Part shown: positions 31,833 to 40,546 of the stretch, in pieces | Numbering within the stretch: position 1 is the first letter of the stretch | How the letters are laid out: each line of letters starts with the position of its first letter | From: Amycolatopsis oliviviridis | GTDB taxonomy: Bacteria > Actinomycetota > Actinomycetes > Mycobacteriales > Pseudonocardiaceae | Direction: 5' to 3' | Assembly (NCBI RefSeq): GCF_014654365.1 | Contig: NZ_BNAY01000005.1 | Span: 1-64,000, forward strand | DNA length: 64,000 nucleotides | Notes under the pieces: generated by a model | Database searches by the model: none | What the model was told of the DNA's origin: nothing | Seen by the model: only the letters and a program-made list of their open reading frames with translations | Made by a program: the position numbers and the translations under genes

Positions 31833-31945
31833 GGTTCCTCCTTCGCTGGAGAATCAGTTGGTACCAACGGTGACACCGAAACCGGCTCGTCGCGCCTCGA
31901 TACCCCTTTCCGGGTGAACCCGCGGCCGTGAACGCTCTCAAAACG

Positions 31946-31979
31946 CGAGAAGCCCCCTCCGCGAGGAGGGGGCTTCTCG
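31946..31979. terminator. Strong terminator after fadE5
   Basis: A perfect 15-bp stem (31946-31960 with 31965-31979, loop GCGA) sits 12 bases past the stop of the acyl-CoA dehydrogenase gene on the minus strand. The sequence is a G/C-rich CGAGAAGCCCCCTCC arm and its complement. It separates fadE5 from the glsB gene. Confidence 0.8.
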
Positions 31980-31991
31980 TCACGAAATCAC

Positions 31992-33836
31992 TTAGAAAGC
32001 GGCTTCGGGGATGTCCATCAGGCTGTTGTCCGCGGCCTCGACGATCGCGCGGCGCGACGTCAGCTCCGGCAGCACGCTCTTCGCGAAGAACGACGCCACG
32101 GCGAGCTTGCCCTCGTAGAACGGGGTGTCCTTCGCCGACGCGCCCGCGTCGAGCTTGCCGATGGCGACCTCGGCGTGCTTGATGAGCTGCCAGCCGATGA
32201 GCAGGTCGCCGACCGACATCAGCAGGCGGACCGTGTGCTGGCCGACCTTGTTGATGTTCTGCGGGTCTTCCTGCGACGAGGTCAGGTAGCCGATCAGCGA
32301 GCCGAGCATGCCCTGGGTGTCTTCGAGCGCCTGCTTGAGCAGCCCGCGCTCGTTCTTGAGGCGCCCGTTGCCGATCTCCGACTCGATGGTCTTCGTGATC
32401 TCCCCGGCGACGTAGGCCAGCGAAGCGCCCTTGTCGCGGACGATCTTGCGGAAGAAGAAGTCCAGCGACTGGATGGCCGTGGTGCCTTCGTACAGCGAGT
32501 CGATCTTCGCGTCACGGATGTACTGCTCGATCGGGTAGTCCTGCAGGAAGCCCGACCCGCCGAGGGTCTGGAGCGACTGCACGAGCTGCTCGGTCGCGCG
32601 CTCGGAGCCGACGCCCTTGACGATCGGCAGCAGCAGGTCGTTGACGCCGTGCGCGACCTTCTGCGAAGCCTCGTCGCCTTCGCCGGTCCACACCTGGTCC
32701 TGGAAGGTCGCCGTGTAGAGGTACACCGCGCGGAGGCCCTCGGCGTACGCCTTCTGCAGCATCAGCGAGCGGCGGACGTCCGGGTGGTGGGTGATCGTGA
32801 CGCGCGGCGCCGCCTTGTTCAGCATGTTCGGCAGGTCCGAACCCTGGACGCGCTCCTTGGCGTACTCGAGCGCGTTGAGGTAACCGGTCGACAGCGTCGC
32901 GATGGCCTTCGTGCCGACCATCATGCGGGCGTACTCGATGACCTGGAACATCTGCGCGATGCCGTCGTGCACCTCGCCCAGCAGCCAGCCCTTGGCGGGG
33001 GTGCCGTGCTGGCCGAAGGTCAGCTCGCAGGTGGTGGAGGCCTTGATGCCCATCTTGTGCTCGACATTGGTGACGAAGGCGCCGTTGCGCTCGCCCAGCT
33101 CACCGGTCTCGCCGTCGAAGTGGAACTTCGGCACGAGGAAGAGCGAAAGGCCCTTGGTGCCGGGCTTGGTCTCGATGCCGGGGCCCTCGGGGCGGGCCAG
33201 CACCAGGTGCATGATGTTCTCGACCATGTCGTTCTCGGCCGAGGTGATGAACCGCTTCACGCCGTCGATGTGCCAGGAGCCGTCCTCCTGCTTGACGGCC
33301 TTGGCGCGGCCGGCGCCGACGTCGGAACCGGCGTCGGGCTCGGTGAGCACCATCGTGGCGCCCCAGCCGCGGTCGATCATGACCTGCGCCCAGCGCTTCT
33401 GCTCGTCGGTGCCGTTCTTGTCGACGATGCCCGCGAAGTTCGGGCCCGCCATGTACATGAACAGCGGCGCGTTGGCGCCGAGGATCAGCTCGGCCGCGGC
33501 CCACTGCACGGTCGGGGGCAGGCCGAAGCCGCCCAGCTCGTTCGGCAGGCCCAGCCGCCACCATTCGCCGTCCATCAGCGCCTGGTAGCTCTTCTTGAAC
33601 GACTCGGGGATCTTCACCGAGAAGGTCTTCGGGTCGTACACCGGCGGGTTGCGGTCCGCGTCGGCGTACGAGTCGGCGAGGGGACCGGAAGCGAGCTTGT
33701 TCAGCTCCGTCAGCACGCCGCGGGCGGTCTCCTCGTCGGATTCCGCCAGGACGCCCTTGCCGAGGCGGTCCTGCACGCCGAGGACCTCGAAGAGGTTGAA
33801 CTCCAGGTCTCGGACGTTGCTCTTGTAGTGGCCCAT
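31992..33836 (-). CDS. fadE5: Acyl-CoA dehydrogenase, FadE5 type
   Basis: This 614-residue FAD enzyme introduces the alpha-beta double bond in fatty acyl-CoA, with electrons passed to ETF. Its N-terminus MGHYKSNVRDLEFNLFEVLGV is characteristic of mycobacterial FadE5. The FAD/substrate segments MVLTEPDAGSDVGAG and VKRFITSAEND are present, and LGGSGFLQDYPIEQYIRDAKIDSLYEGTTAIQS includes the late catalytic Glu region. The length matches the long FadE5 subclass. Its promoter carries TTACC/GGTAA operator-like repeats that recur before the etfD-like gene, so it may be fatty-acid regulated. Confidence 0.9.
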   Translation of the reverse strand: MGHYKSNVRDLEFNLFEVLGVQDRLGKGVLAESDEETARGVLTELNKLASGPLADSYADADRNPPVYDPKTFSVKIPESFKKSYQALMDGEWWRLGLPNELGGFGLPPTVQWAAAELILGANAPLFMYMAGPNFAGIVDKNGTDEQKRWAQVMIDRGWGATMVLTEPDAGSDVGAGRAKAVKQEDGSWHIDGVKRFITSAENDMVENIMHLVLARPEGPGIETKPGTKGLSLFLVPKFHFDGETGELGERNGAFVTNVEHKMGIKASTTCELTFGQHGTPAKGWLLGEVHDGIAQMFQVIEYARMMVGTKAIATLSTGYLNALEYAKERVQGSDLPNMLNKAAPRVTITHHPDVRRSLMLQKAYAEGLRAVYLYTATFQDQVWTGEGDEASQKVAHGVNDLLLPIVKGVGSERATEQLVQSLQTLGGSGFLQDYPIEQYIRDAKIDSLYEGTTAIQSLDFFFRKIVRDKGASLAYVAGEITKTIESEIGNGRLKNERGLLKQALEDTQGMLGSLIGYLTSSQEDPQNINKVGQHTVRLLMSVGDLLIGWQLIKHAEVAIGKLDAGASAKDTPFYEGKLAVASFFAKSVLPELTSRRAIVEAADNSLMDIPEAAF

Positions 33837-33890
33837 TTCGTCACTCCAATGTGTTCGGCTCCCCGGCCGGGCACACGTCCCCTACTCGCC

Positions 33891-33920
33891 GGTAACTTCA
33901 GGATATTACCTGTGGGTAAC
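33891..33920. promoter_or_regulatory. TTACC/GGTAA operator-like repeats in fadE5 promoter
   Basis: Two overlapping inverted repeats are present: GGTAA-N10-TTACC (33891-33910) and TTACC-TGTG-GGTAA (33906-33919, then C). On the minus strand they overlap a plausible promoter with TTGCCG (complement of 33924-33929) and TAATAT (complement of 33903-33908), where a repressor would block polymerase. A 15-bp relative is at 53699-53713 before etfD. Confidence 0.55.
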
Positions 33921-33985
33921 CGGCGGCAAGTGAATGGCCACTGTTGTGATGTGTAAATCAGCAATATGGGGGTCTCGGTGCCGGT

Positions 33986-34786
33986 TCAGCGGGGTGACGG
34001 CGCGATCGAAGAGGTCGAAGGCGCCTCGGCCGGGCTGTGCGCGTCGTCGGGGTTCGTGACCAGGATGCCGGAGCGGAACGCGATGGTCACCGCGTGTGTG
34101 CGGTCCCGCGCCGAAAGTTTGCGCAGGATGCTTTTGACGTGGGTCCGCACGGTTTCCACCGACAGGAACAGGATCTTCGCGATCCCGGAGTTCTCCAGCC
34201 CCTCGGCGACCAGCTGGAGGACCTGGTACTCGCGCCGGGACAGCGGCATCAGGCCGCGTGCGGTCGCCGGTTTGGGGGCGTCGCCCGGTTTCGGGAGCAC
34301 GGGCTGGCGCTTCGGCCGCGCGGTCAGCGCCGCCAGCGTCGGGTCGATGTAGCGGCGGTCACTGTGCGCGCGCCGGATCGCCTCGGTCAGATGCCGCCCG
34401 TCGGTCGCCCGGGGCACGATCGCGTGCACGCCCGCCGCGATCGCCGCGGCGAGGTACTGCTGGGTGCGGTTGGTGTCCCTGATCATCGTGATGATGACCA
34501 GCGCCGGATCGCCGCCGCTGAGCAGCCGGGACAGGTGGCAGTTCGGATCGAGCGCCGAATCCAGCACGATGACGTCCGGTTTGAGCTGTTCGCACAGCTG
34601 GAGCGCGGCGTGATGGCTCGCCGCGTGCCCGAGCCACTGCAGGCCGGGGGTGCGGTGGACCAGTGAGCTCAGTCCCTCGCAGAAGATCGGGATGGGATCG
34701 ACGGCGGCCACCCCGAGGCCGCGGCCGCCAGGTGACAGTCCGCCAGGCCTGCCGGCCTGCGTTCGGTTCGGCTCGATGCCTCGCAT
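33986..34786 (-). CDS. NarL/LuxR-type response regulator, atypical receiver
   Basis: This 266-residue protein has an N-terminal receiver-like domain (about 25-140, phospho-acceptor-like Asp in DVIVLDSAL) and a C-terminal LuxR helix-turn-helix (PLSRREYQVLQLVAEGLENSGIAKI ... ETVRTHVKSILRKL). The usual paired acidic residues are reduced to one Asp (AAVDPIPI), and the conserved Lys position reads VPRATDG. It may therefore not be phosphorylated normally. No sensor kinase is adjacent. ATG 34786 is chosen for its GGAGGGG site. Confidence 0.82.
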   Translation of the reverse strand: MRGIEPNRTQAGRPGGLSPGGRGLGVAAVDPIPIFCEGLSSLVHRTPGLQWLGHAASHHAALQLCEQLKPDVIVLDSALDPNCHLSRLLSGGDPALVIITMIRDTNRTQQYLAAAIAAGVHAIVPRATDGRHLTEAIRRAHSDRRYIDPTLAALTARPKRQPVLPKPGDAPKPATARGLMPLSRREYQVLQLVAEGLENSGIAKILFLSVETVRTHVKSILRKLSARDRTHAVTIAFRSGILVTNPDDAHSPAEAPSTSSIAPSPR

Positions 34787-34916
34787 CACGGACCCCTCCG
34801 TTTTGTTGCCCGTCATCCCCGGACGAGAGGACAGAAGTCCATTCGGTGACCACGGCCCCCCGGCGTGGTCACCCTCGCCAACCGGTCCCCCCTGCGGGAC
34901 CGGACAGAGATGACAC

Positions 34917-34933
34917 CTCGTAACTATTACGAG
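34917..34933. promoter_or_regulatory. CTCGTAA-CTA-TTACGAG palindrome upstream of the LuxR regulator
   Basis: A perfect 7+7 palindrome with a 3-base spacer lies about 130 bases upstream of the regulator start, with an 8-bp GC hairpin (CCGGTCCC/GGGACCGG, 34882-34903) between. It may be an operator or autoregulatory site. The remainder of 34787-35066 shows nothing else recognisable. Confidence 0.4.
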
Positions 34934-35066
34934 TCAGTAGGTCGGTGGGCGTGACGCGGTATCCCCCTCATAGATGTATCGCGTCGTCGCAGCAAACTCT
35001 GCGTATCGACCGGTTGTGGATCACTGGCTCTATTGAGCGCGCCAACGGAGGATCTTGGCGCGTTCG

Positions 35067-35636
35067 CTACTCAGAGTGGACTTCGGCACGAAGACGCCCG
35101 AACTCGTCCCCGAGCGCCGCGGGCGTCCAATGGGCGTTCAGGCCGCTCGGATTCGGCAGGACCCAGACCCGTGCGCGGGCGATGTCGCCGTCCTGCGGGC
35201 CGATCTTCGCCTTCGGCAGACCGAACGCGGTCCGGAACGCCGTGATCCCGACCACGGCGAGCCAGCGCGGCCGGTACTCGGCGACCCTCGTCGTGAGCAG
35301 CCGTCCACCTTTCCGGAACTCGTCCGGCGTCAGCTCGTCGGCCCGCGCCGTCGTCCGTGCGACGACGTTGGTGATGCCGAGGCCCAGGCCGAGCAGCTCG
35401 TCCTGTTCGCTCGGGTCGAACAGGCGCGGGGTGAAGCCGCCGCGATACAGCGCGGGCCAGAACCGGTTCCCCGGCCTGGCGAAGTGCAGGCCGAGGGCGC
35501 CGGAGTAGAGACCGGGGTTGATCCCGCAGAACAGCACGTCCAGATCCGGCGCGATGACGTCGTCGATGGTCTTGCCGTACGCGGCGGCCAGCTCGTCCTT
35601 GGTCGGTTTGCTCCTCACCCGGCCAGTTTCCGGCAC
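35067..35636 (-). CDS. mug: G/U mismatch-specific DNA glycosylase (MUG)
   Basis: This 189-residue protein is a MUG-type uracil-DNA glycosylase that removes U or modified bases opposite G. The family motifs are FCGINPGLYSG (catalytic Asn region) and NPSGLNAHW. Arg-rich helices around PGNRFWPALYRGGFTPRLF are also typical. It starts ten bases from the divergent methyltransferase gene, so the promoters overlap. Confidence 0.88.
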   Translation of the reverse strand: MPETGRVRSKPTKDELAAAYGKTIDDVIAPDLDVLFCGINPGLYSGALGLHFARPGNRFWPALYRGGFTPRLFDPSEQDELLGLGLGITNVVARTTARADELTPDEFRKGGRLLTTRVAEYRPRWLAVVGITAFRTAFGLPKAKIGPQDGDIARARVWVLPNPSGLNAHWTPAALGDEFGRLRAEVHSE

Positions 35637-35646
35637 GCTGCAGGGT

Positions 35647-36300
35647 ATGGATCAGGGGGTGTTCACGGCCGACGGCTGCTCGGTGGAGGTGTACCGGCTG
35701 CTGCCACCGGGCGACGAGCCGGGGATCGTGCACGCGGCGATCCCGGAAGGCGCGTCGATCCTGGAGCTCGGCAGCGGAGCCGGACGGGTCACGCACGCGC
35801 TGCTGGACCTGGGGCATCCGGTGGTCGCGGTGGACGACTCGCCGGAGATGCTCGCCCACGTCCGGGCCGAGACGGTGTGTTCGAAGATCGAGGAGCTGCG
35901 GCTCGGCCGGGTCTTCGACGCGGTCCTGCTCGGCAGTCACCTGGTCAACACCGCCGACGACGCCGACCGCGCGGCCTTCTTGGCCACCGCCCGAGCGCAT
36001 GTCGCGCCCGGCGGGCGGGTGCTCGTCGAATGGCATCCGCCGGAGTGGTTCGAGTCGGTCCGGGACGGCCAAGGGGGCCGGATCGGCGAGGTCGACGTCC
36101 GGCTCGGCCAGGTCGTCCGCGACGGGGACCTGCTGTCGGCCGTCGTCCGCTACTCGGCGGGCGACCGTTGGTGGCCTCAGGCGTTCACCTGCCGCCGGCT
36201 CGCTGTCCCGGCGCTGGAAGCCGCGCTCGCCGAGACCGGGCTGGCCTTCGAGGGCTGGCGCGCCGGCGACCGGACCTGGTTCACGGCCGTCCCCGCGTGA
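35647..36300 (+). CDS. Class I SAM-dependent methyltransferase
   Basis: This 217-residue protein has a Rossmann core with SAM motif I ILELGSGAGRVTHALLDLG (about 38-56), motif II VVAVDDSPEML, and the post-I segment FDAVLLGSHLVN. The C-terminal part (about 130-217) is beta-rich and may bind the substrate, which cannot be predicted. It diverges from mug. Confidence 0.82.
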   Translation: MDQGVFTADGCSVEVYRLLPPGDEPGIVHAAIPEGASILELGSGAGRVTHALLDLGHPVVAVDDSPEMLAHVRAETVCSKIEELRLGRVFDAVLLGSHLVNTADDADRAAFLATARAHVAPGGRVLVEWHPPEWFESVRDGQGGRIGEVDVRLGQVVRDGDLLSAVVRYSAGDRWWPQAFTCRRLAVPALEAALAETGLAFEGWRAGDRTWFTAVPA

Positions 36301-36396
36301 CCTGCGACACCCACTTTCGTCGCAAGGGGTGGCCAAGTCACCACGACCTGCGTACTGTTTGTGATCTCGCACACAAGGTCGTATCGAGGAGGCGTT

Positions 36397-36573
36397 TTGC
36401 AGCTCTCGCTCATCCTCGGGCTGGTCGCGTTGATCTTCGTCGTGGCCACCGTGCTGGTGATCGCGGAAGACCGGCGGGCCGCGCGGCGCGCGGCCCAGCG
36501 ACGGCAGGCGAGGCTAGCGGACCTGGGCGAGGTCGACCCGCTCGCGGCCGAGCGGCTGAAGCTCGACCGTTGA
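36397..36573 (+). CDS. Small single-pass membrane protein
   Basis: This product of about 58 residues starts at TTG 36397, just after GAGGAGG (36386-36392). It has one hydrophobic helix (LSLILGLVALIFVVATVLVIA) followed by a very basic Arg/Ala/Gln segment (EDRRAARRAAQRRQARLADL). Its 3' end overlaps the opposing VanZ gene by 60 bases. The good ribosome site and membrane pattern argue that it is real; the function is unknown. Confidence 0.55.
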   Translation: MQLSLILGLVALIFVVATVLVIAEDRRAARRAAQRRQARLADLGEVDPLAAERLKLDR

Positions 36574-37161
36574 AGGAACGGGCTTCCGGACGAGGCTGAG
36601 CAGCAGTGCCCCGGCGATCCAGCCGAGCATCGCGCCGCCGGTGTTGTTGAGCAGGTCGTCGACGTCGAAGATCCGGTAGACGTAGGGCGCGGTGCCGAAG
36701 TTCGCGGTCAGCTGCGTGACCTCGATCAGCAGCGAAGCGGTGAAGCCGATCAGCGTCGTGCCGATGAGGCCGCGCTTCCACAGCGTCCTGGCGAAGAAAC
36801 CGAGCGGGACGAACAGCAGCACGTTCATGGTGGCCTGCTGGAAGGTCTGGGTGGCGAACCAGTCGGCCATCGGCAGCCCGTGCTTGAGCAGTTCGGTGTG
36901 GATGTCGGTGATCCACTGGAACGGATGCAGCTGCACGGTCTGGCTCAGCCGTTTGACGCCGGGGCCGGGCAGCGGCAGGAAGGTCACCGCCAGGGTCATG
37001 GTGGCGTAGAGCAGCACGGCGGCCATGGTCAGGACGGGACGGAGACGCACCCGGCCGTGCCGCGCGTGCAGGACGATCAGCTGCGGGATCAGCGCCGTCG
37101 CCCACAGCGCGAAGAAGCCGATCAAGCCGTACTGCAGGGCGGTGACCTGTGCGTTCGTCAT
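36514..37161 (-). CDS. VanZ family membrane protein
   Basis: This 215-residue protein has about five membrane helices and VanZ-like segments: NVLLFVPLGFFARTLWKR and the late FDVDDLLNNTGGAMLGWIAG (conserved D-D-x-x-N-T-x-G). VanZ confers low-level teicoplanin resistance in enterococci, but most homologues have no known role. Starts at 37161 or 37182 are both possible. Its last 20 codons overlap the end of the small convergent gene. Confidence 0.85.
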   Translation of the reverse strand: MTNAQVTALQYGLIGFFALWATALIPQLIVLHARHGRVRLRPVLTMAAVLLYATMTLAVTFLPLPGPGVKRLSQTVQLHPFQWITDIHTELLKHGLPMADWFATQTFQQATMNVLLFVPLGFFARTLWKRGLIGTTLIGFTASLLIEVTQLTANFGTAPYVYRIFDVDDLLNNTGGAMLGWIAGALLLSLVRKPVPSTVELQPLGRERVDLAQVR

Positions 37162-37310
37162 GACAGGAACGTTATGGATCATGGGGGTCCCGCCACTTCG
37201 GTCGAAGGGCCGCCGCGGCCGGGGCCGGATCGGCCAAGTGGCTGATCCCGTGCTTGGCCGATCGGCGATATTCGCTCCCGATCCGCCGGTGGACGTGGGA
37301 TTCTGCCTGG

Positions 37311-37814
37311 ATGCTGCTCGTTCGACGGCTGACCCCCGAAGACCTCGATGTCTTCCGTGACGTCCGCCTGCGCGCCCTGACGGACACTCCCGAGAACTAC
37401 GGCTCGATCGCCGCGGCGGAACGGGCGCAGTCCGATGAGGAATGGCTCGAGAGGCTGGCCGGAGACGCCTGGTTCGCCGCCTTCGACGACGACCGCGCGG
37501 TGGGCCTGGTCGCCGGGCGGGCCCGGGACGGCGACTGGATCCTCTACTCGATGTGGGTCTCGGCCGAAGCCCGTGGCCAGGGGCTGGGCACGAAGCTGCT
37601 GGGCGAGGTGCGGTCGGCCGCCGAGGCCGACGGCGCGGGTGAGCTGTGGCTGCACGTCGCGGAGGACAACGAGCGGGCGCGGCGGCTGTATCTGAAGCTC
37701 GGGTTCGTCGCGACGGGCGAACTGGAGCCGATGCCGAACGACGTCACCCGGCAGCGCGAACGGCTCTTTTACGTGTTACCGCATTTACCTGTTACCAAAG
37801 GTAGCAGTAAATAG
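37311..37814 (+). CDS. GNAT N-acetyltransferase with AT-rich tail
   Basis: This 167-residue GNAT enzyme has the acetyl-CoA loop VSAEARGQGLGTKLL and the closing NERARRLYLKLGF. Start ATG 37311 matches family length. The last 13 residues (VLPHLPVTKGSSK) are unusual: they contain two TTA leucine codons (37776 and 37785), rare in high-GC actinobacteria, and encode a TTACC/GGTAA palindrome lying before the next gene. The substrate is unknown. Confidence 0.82.
   Translation: MLLVRRLTPEDLDVFRDVRLRALTDTPENYGSIAAAERAQSDEEWLERLAGDAWFAAFDDDRAVGLVAGRARDGDWILYSMWVSAEARGQGLGTKLLGEVRSAAEADGAGELWLHVAEDNERARRLYLKLGFVATGELEPMPNDVTRQRERLFYVLPHLPVTKGSSK
37785..37810. promoter_or_regulatory. TTACCTGTTACC-AAA-GGTAGCAGTAA inverted repeat
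   Basis: This imperfect palindrome, with a further TTACC at 37776, lies within the last codons of the GNAT gene and 18 bases before the alpha/beta hydrolase start. Its half-sites match those before fadE5 and the etfD-like gene. It may be an operator for the hydrolase embedded in the upstream coding end. Confidence 0.4.
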
Positions 37815-37828
37815 CCTAACCTCGCGGG

Positions 37829-38617
37829 ATGGACAACGTCGTCTTCGACCGCGCGGGCCACGGCGAGCCGCTGGTGCTCATCCACGGGGTCGGCCACCGC
37901 CGCCAGGCCTGGTCGCCCGTGCTCGGCCTGCTCACCCCGCACCGGGACGTCATCACCGTCGACCTGCCCGGCTTCGGCGAATCGGCGCCGCACTCCGGCG
38001 GTTACGGCGTCGAAGCCGCGGTCGAGATGTTCGGGAAGTTCTTCCGCGAACACGGCCTCGGCAAACCGCATGTCGCGGGCAACTCGCTCGGCGGGCTGCT
38101 CTCGCTCGCGCTCGGCGAAGCGGGTCTCGTCCGCAGCGTGACGGCGCTGTCCCCGGCCGGGCTGTGGACGCCGCGCCAGCAGCGGTACGCGCTGAGCATG
38201 CTGCGCACCCATCGCCTGCTCGCCGAGCGGATCCCCGAACGCACCGCGCGGCGGCTCGCCGCGACGCCGGCGGGCCGGTCGATGCTGACCGGGATGATCG
38301 TCGGCCGTCCGGACCGGCTCACCACGCAGGTCGTCATGGAGGACATCCGCGCGCTCGCGGGCTGCCCGGGCTTCCGGCCGACGCTGGAGCAGGCCCGCGG
38401 CGGTTTCCGGTTCGACGGCGTCGTCCGGGACGTCCCGGTGACCATCGCGTGGGCGGAACGCGACCGCATCCTCGCCCGCCCGAAGGCCGCTGAGCTGCGC
38501 CGGATCGCGCCCAAGGCGGAACTGCTGGTGTTGCGTGGCTGCGGGCACGTGCCGATGAACGACGAGCCCGAGACGGTCGCGAAAGTGATTCTCGACGGTG
38601 GTCGCAGGCGCGGCTAA
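37829..38617 (+). CDS. Alpha/beta hydrolase
   Basis: This 262-residue hydrolase has the oxyanion region LIHGVGHRRQAW, the nucleophile elbow GNSLGGLLS (Ser), a lid around LRTHRLLAERIPERTARR, the acid in IAWAERDRILAR and the late catalytic His in RGCGHVPMNDEP. It is of the general esterase/lactonase type. It follows the GNAT gene closely and may be co-transcribed or driven from the palindromic region at 37785. Confidence 0.85.
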   Translation: MDNVVFDRAGHGEPLVLIHGVGHRRQAWSPVLGLLTPHRDVITVDLPGFGESAPHSGGYGVEAAVEMFGKFFREHGLGKPHVAGNSLGGLLSLALGEAGLVRSVTALSPAGLWTPRQQRYALSMLRTHRLLAERIPERTARRLAATPAGRSMLTGMIVGRPDRLTTQVVMEDIRALAGCPGFRPTLEQARGGFRFDGVVRDVPVTIAWAERDRILARPKAAELRRIAPKAELLVLRGCGHVPMNDEPETVAKVILDGGRRRG

Positions 38618-38749
38618 GGTGACTGCGGCCGAGGCGACCGAGGTCTTTTGATCTTTTGGGGGTTGCGCCACGGCCGGAGGCCCAGCTATCTCGGCGGCAG
38701 GGCGCCCTTCAGACATTCGCAACAATCGCACCAAAGGAGCGCCCTGTCG

Positions 38750-40435
38750 ATGAGATCGCTGATGCGCAATGTAATTGCAGTCGGTGCCGCGCTGACCGCG
38801 CTGGCCACCGTCGCCGCGCCCGCGTCCGCCGCGCCGGCCACCACCGACGTCCGGCTGATCACGTTCAACGACCTGCACGGCAACCTCGAACCGCCGTCCG
38901 GTTCGAGCGGCCGCGTCACGCTGCCCGACGGCACGACGGTGAACGCGGGAGGTGCCGTGTACCTCGCGACGCACCTGAAGAAGCTTCGGAGCGAAGCGCG
39001 TAACTCGGTCGTGCTTTCGGCCGGTGACAGCATCGGCGCGTCGCCGGTGATCTCGGCGTTGTTCCACGACGAGCCGACCGTCGAACTGCTGAACCAGCTC
39101 GGCGTCCGGGCTTCCGTGGTGGGCAACCACGAATTCGACGAGGGCCTCAAGGAGCTCCGCCGGATGCAGGACGGCGGCTGCCATCCGACCGACGGCTGCC
39201 AGTTCCGGAAGTCCTTCAAGGGCGCGAACTTCCCGTTCCTCGGGGCCAACGTGTACTACGAGAACGGCTTCCCCGCGTTGCTGCCGTTCAGCATCGAGTT
39301 CTCCGGCGGCGTCCCGATCGGTGTCATCGGCGCGACGCTGAAGGACCTGCCGCAGGTCGTCACCCCGGAGGCGATCAAGGGCCTGAAGTTCGGCGAAGAG
39401 GTCCAGGCGATCGACCGCACCGCCAAGCTGCTCGACCTCGTCGGCGTCAAGGCGCAGGTCGTGCTGCTGCACCAGGGCGACAACTCCGAGACCGCCGGTC
39501 CGGACGAGTGCAAGGTCAAGCCGGGCGCCGCGACCGCCATCGCGCAGAAGGTGACGTCCAAAGTGGACGCGATCTTCACCGGGCACAGCCACCAGCAGTA
39601 CAACTGCGTGATCAACGACCCCGAAGGCAAACCGCGTCCGGTGATCCAGGGCGCGTCGTTCGGCCGCCTGCTGTCGGTCGTCGACCTGAAGATCGACCGC
39701 CGGACCCGCGACGTCGTGCGCGGCGAGACCAAGGCGCACAACCAGATCGTCACCCGCGACGTCGACCCTGACGGCGACGTGCAGAAGCTGATCGACGAGG
39801 CCAAGACCAAGGCCGCGCCGATCGCGAACAAGGCCGTCGGCACGATCACCGCCGACCTGGTCGCCAAGGGCGCGCCCTCCGGCGAGTCCCCGCTGGGCGA
39901 CGTCATCGCCGACGCCCAGCTCGAGGCCACGCAGTCGAACGGCGCGCAGATCGCCATGACGAACCCGGGCGGCATCCGCACGGACTTCACCTACGCGTCC
40001 TCGCCCGCCGGTGAAGGCGACGGCGTCGTGACCTACGGCGAGGCGTTCGCAGTGCAGCCGTTCGCGAACATCATGCAGACGATCACGCTCACCGGGGCGA
40101 ACCTGAAGAACGTGCTCGAACAGCAGTGGCAGGCCAACGGGATCGTGCGCACGCTGCAGATCTCGAAGTCGCTGAAGTACTCGTACTCGGCGTCGGCGGC
40201 CCAGGGCTCGCGCATCTCGAACCTGACGCTCAACGGCGCGCCGATCGACCCGGCGGCGTCGTACCGCGTCTCGGTGAACAACTTCCTCGCCGCCGGCGGG
40301 GACGGCTTCACCGAGTTCACCAAGGGGACCGGCCTGTCCGGTGGCCCGGTGGACCTGGACGCGCTGATCGCGTACTTCGGCGCGCACCCGGGTATCGCGC
40401 CGCCGGCGGCGGACCGGATCACCGTCCTTCCGTAG
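38750..40435 (+). CDS. Secreted bifunctional metallophosphatase / 5'-nucleotidase (UshA-like)
   Basis: This 561-residue protein has a Sec signal (MRSLMRNVIAVGAALTALATVAAPASA, cut after about residue 27). The N-terminal metallophosphatase domain has ITFNDLHGNLEP, SAGDSIGASP, GNHEFDEG and TGHSHQQYN, and the C-terminal 5'-nucleotidase domain (about 360-540) has GGIRTDF and NNFLAAGGDGFTEF. It hydrolyses extracellular nucleotides for phosphate and nucleoside salvage. ATG 38750 is chosen with AGGAG about ten bases upstream. There is no wall anchor. Confidence 0.9.
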   Translation: MRSLMRNVIAVGAALTALATVAAPASAAPATTDVRLITFNDLHGNLEPPSGSSGRVTLPDGTTVNAGGAVYLATHLKKLRSEARNSVVLSAGDSIGASPVISALFHDEPTVELLNQLGVRASVVGNHEFDEGLKELRRMQDGGCHPTDGCQFRKSFKGANFPFLGANVYYENGFPALLPFSIEFSGGVPIGVIGATLKDLPQVVTPEAIKGLKFGEEVQAIDRTAKLLDLVGVKAQVVLLHQGDNSETAGPDECKVKPGAATAIAQKVTSKVDAIFTGHSHQQYNCVINDPEGKPRPVIQGASFGRLLSVVDLKIDRRTRDVVRGETKAHNQIVTRDVDPDGDVQKLIDEAKTKAAPIANKAVGTITADLVAKGAPSGESPLGDVIADAQLEATQSNGAQIAMTNPGGIRTDFTYASSPAGEGDGVVTYGEAFAVQPFANIMQTITLTGANLKNVLEQQWQANGIVRTLQISKSLKYSYSASAAQGSRISNLTLNGAPIDPAASYRVSVNNFLAAGGDGFTEFTKGTGLSGGPVDLDALIAYFGAHPGIAPPAADRITVLP

Positions 40436-40449
40436 CCGCTCCGCGAGTG

Positions 40450-40500
40450 TCATGAAAGGGCCGTTCAAGACGTTTTTCGTCCTGAACGGCCCTTTCATGA
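40450..40500. terminator. Long hairpin after the nucleotidase gene
   Basis: Arms 40450-40467 and 40483-40500 are perfectly complementary over 18 bases, followed by one mismatch and four more pairs, with a loop of five T. It begins 15 bases after the stop codon. The word GCCGTTCA/TGAACGGC is shared with the smaller palindrome at 25376-25392. It is likely a terminator. Confidence 0.75.
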
Positions 40501-40546
40501 CGTCTGTGGGCTGGTTTTGTCAGTGACCCAGGGCACAATGTCCGCC

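Noticed and set aside
37769..40498. 909-codon open frame antisense to the hydrolase and nucleotidase genes
   Set aside because: It is an artefact of high third-position GC; its translation is Arg/Asp/Val-rich without family motifs, while the plus-strand genes have signal peptides and catalytic motifs.
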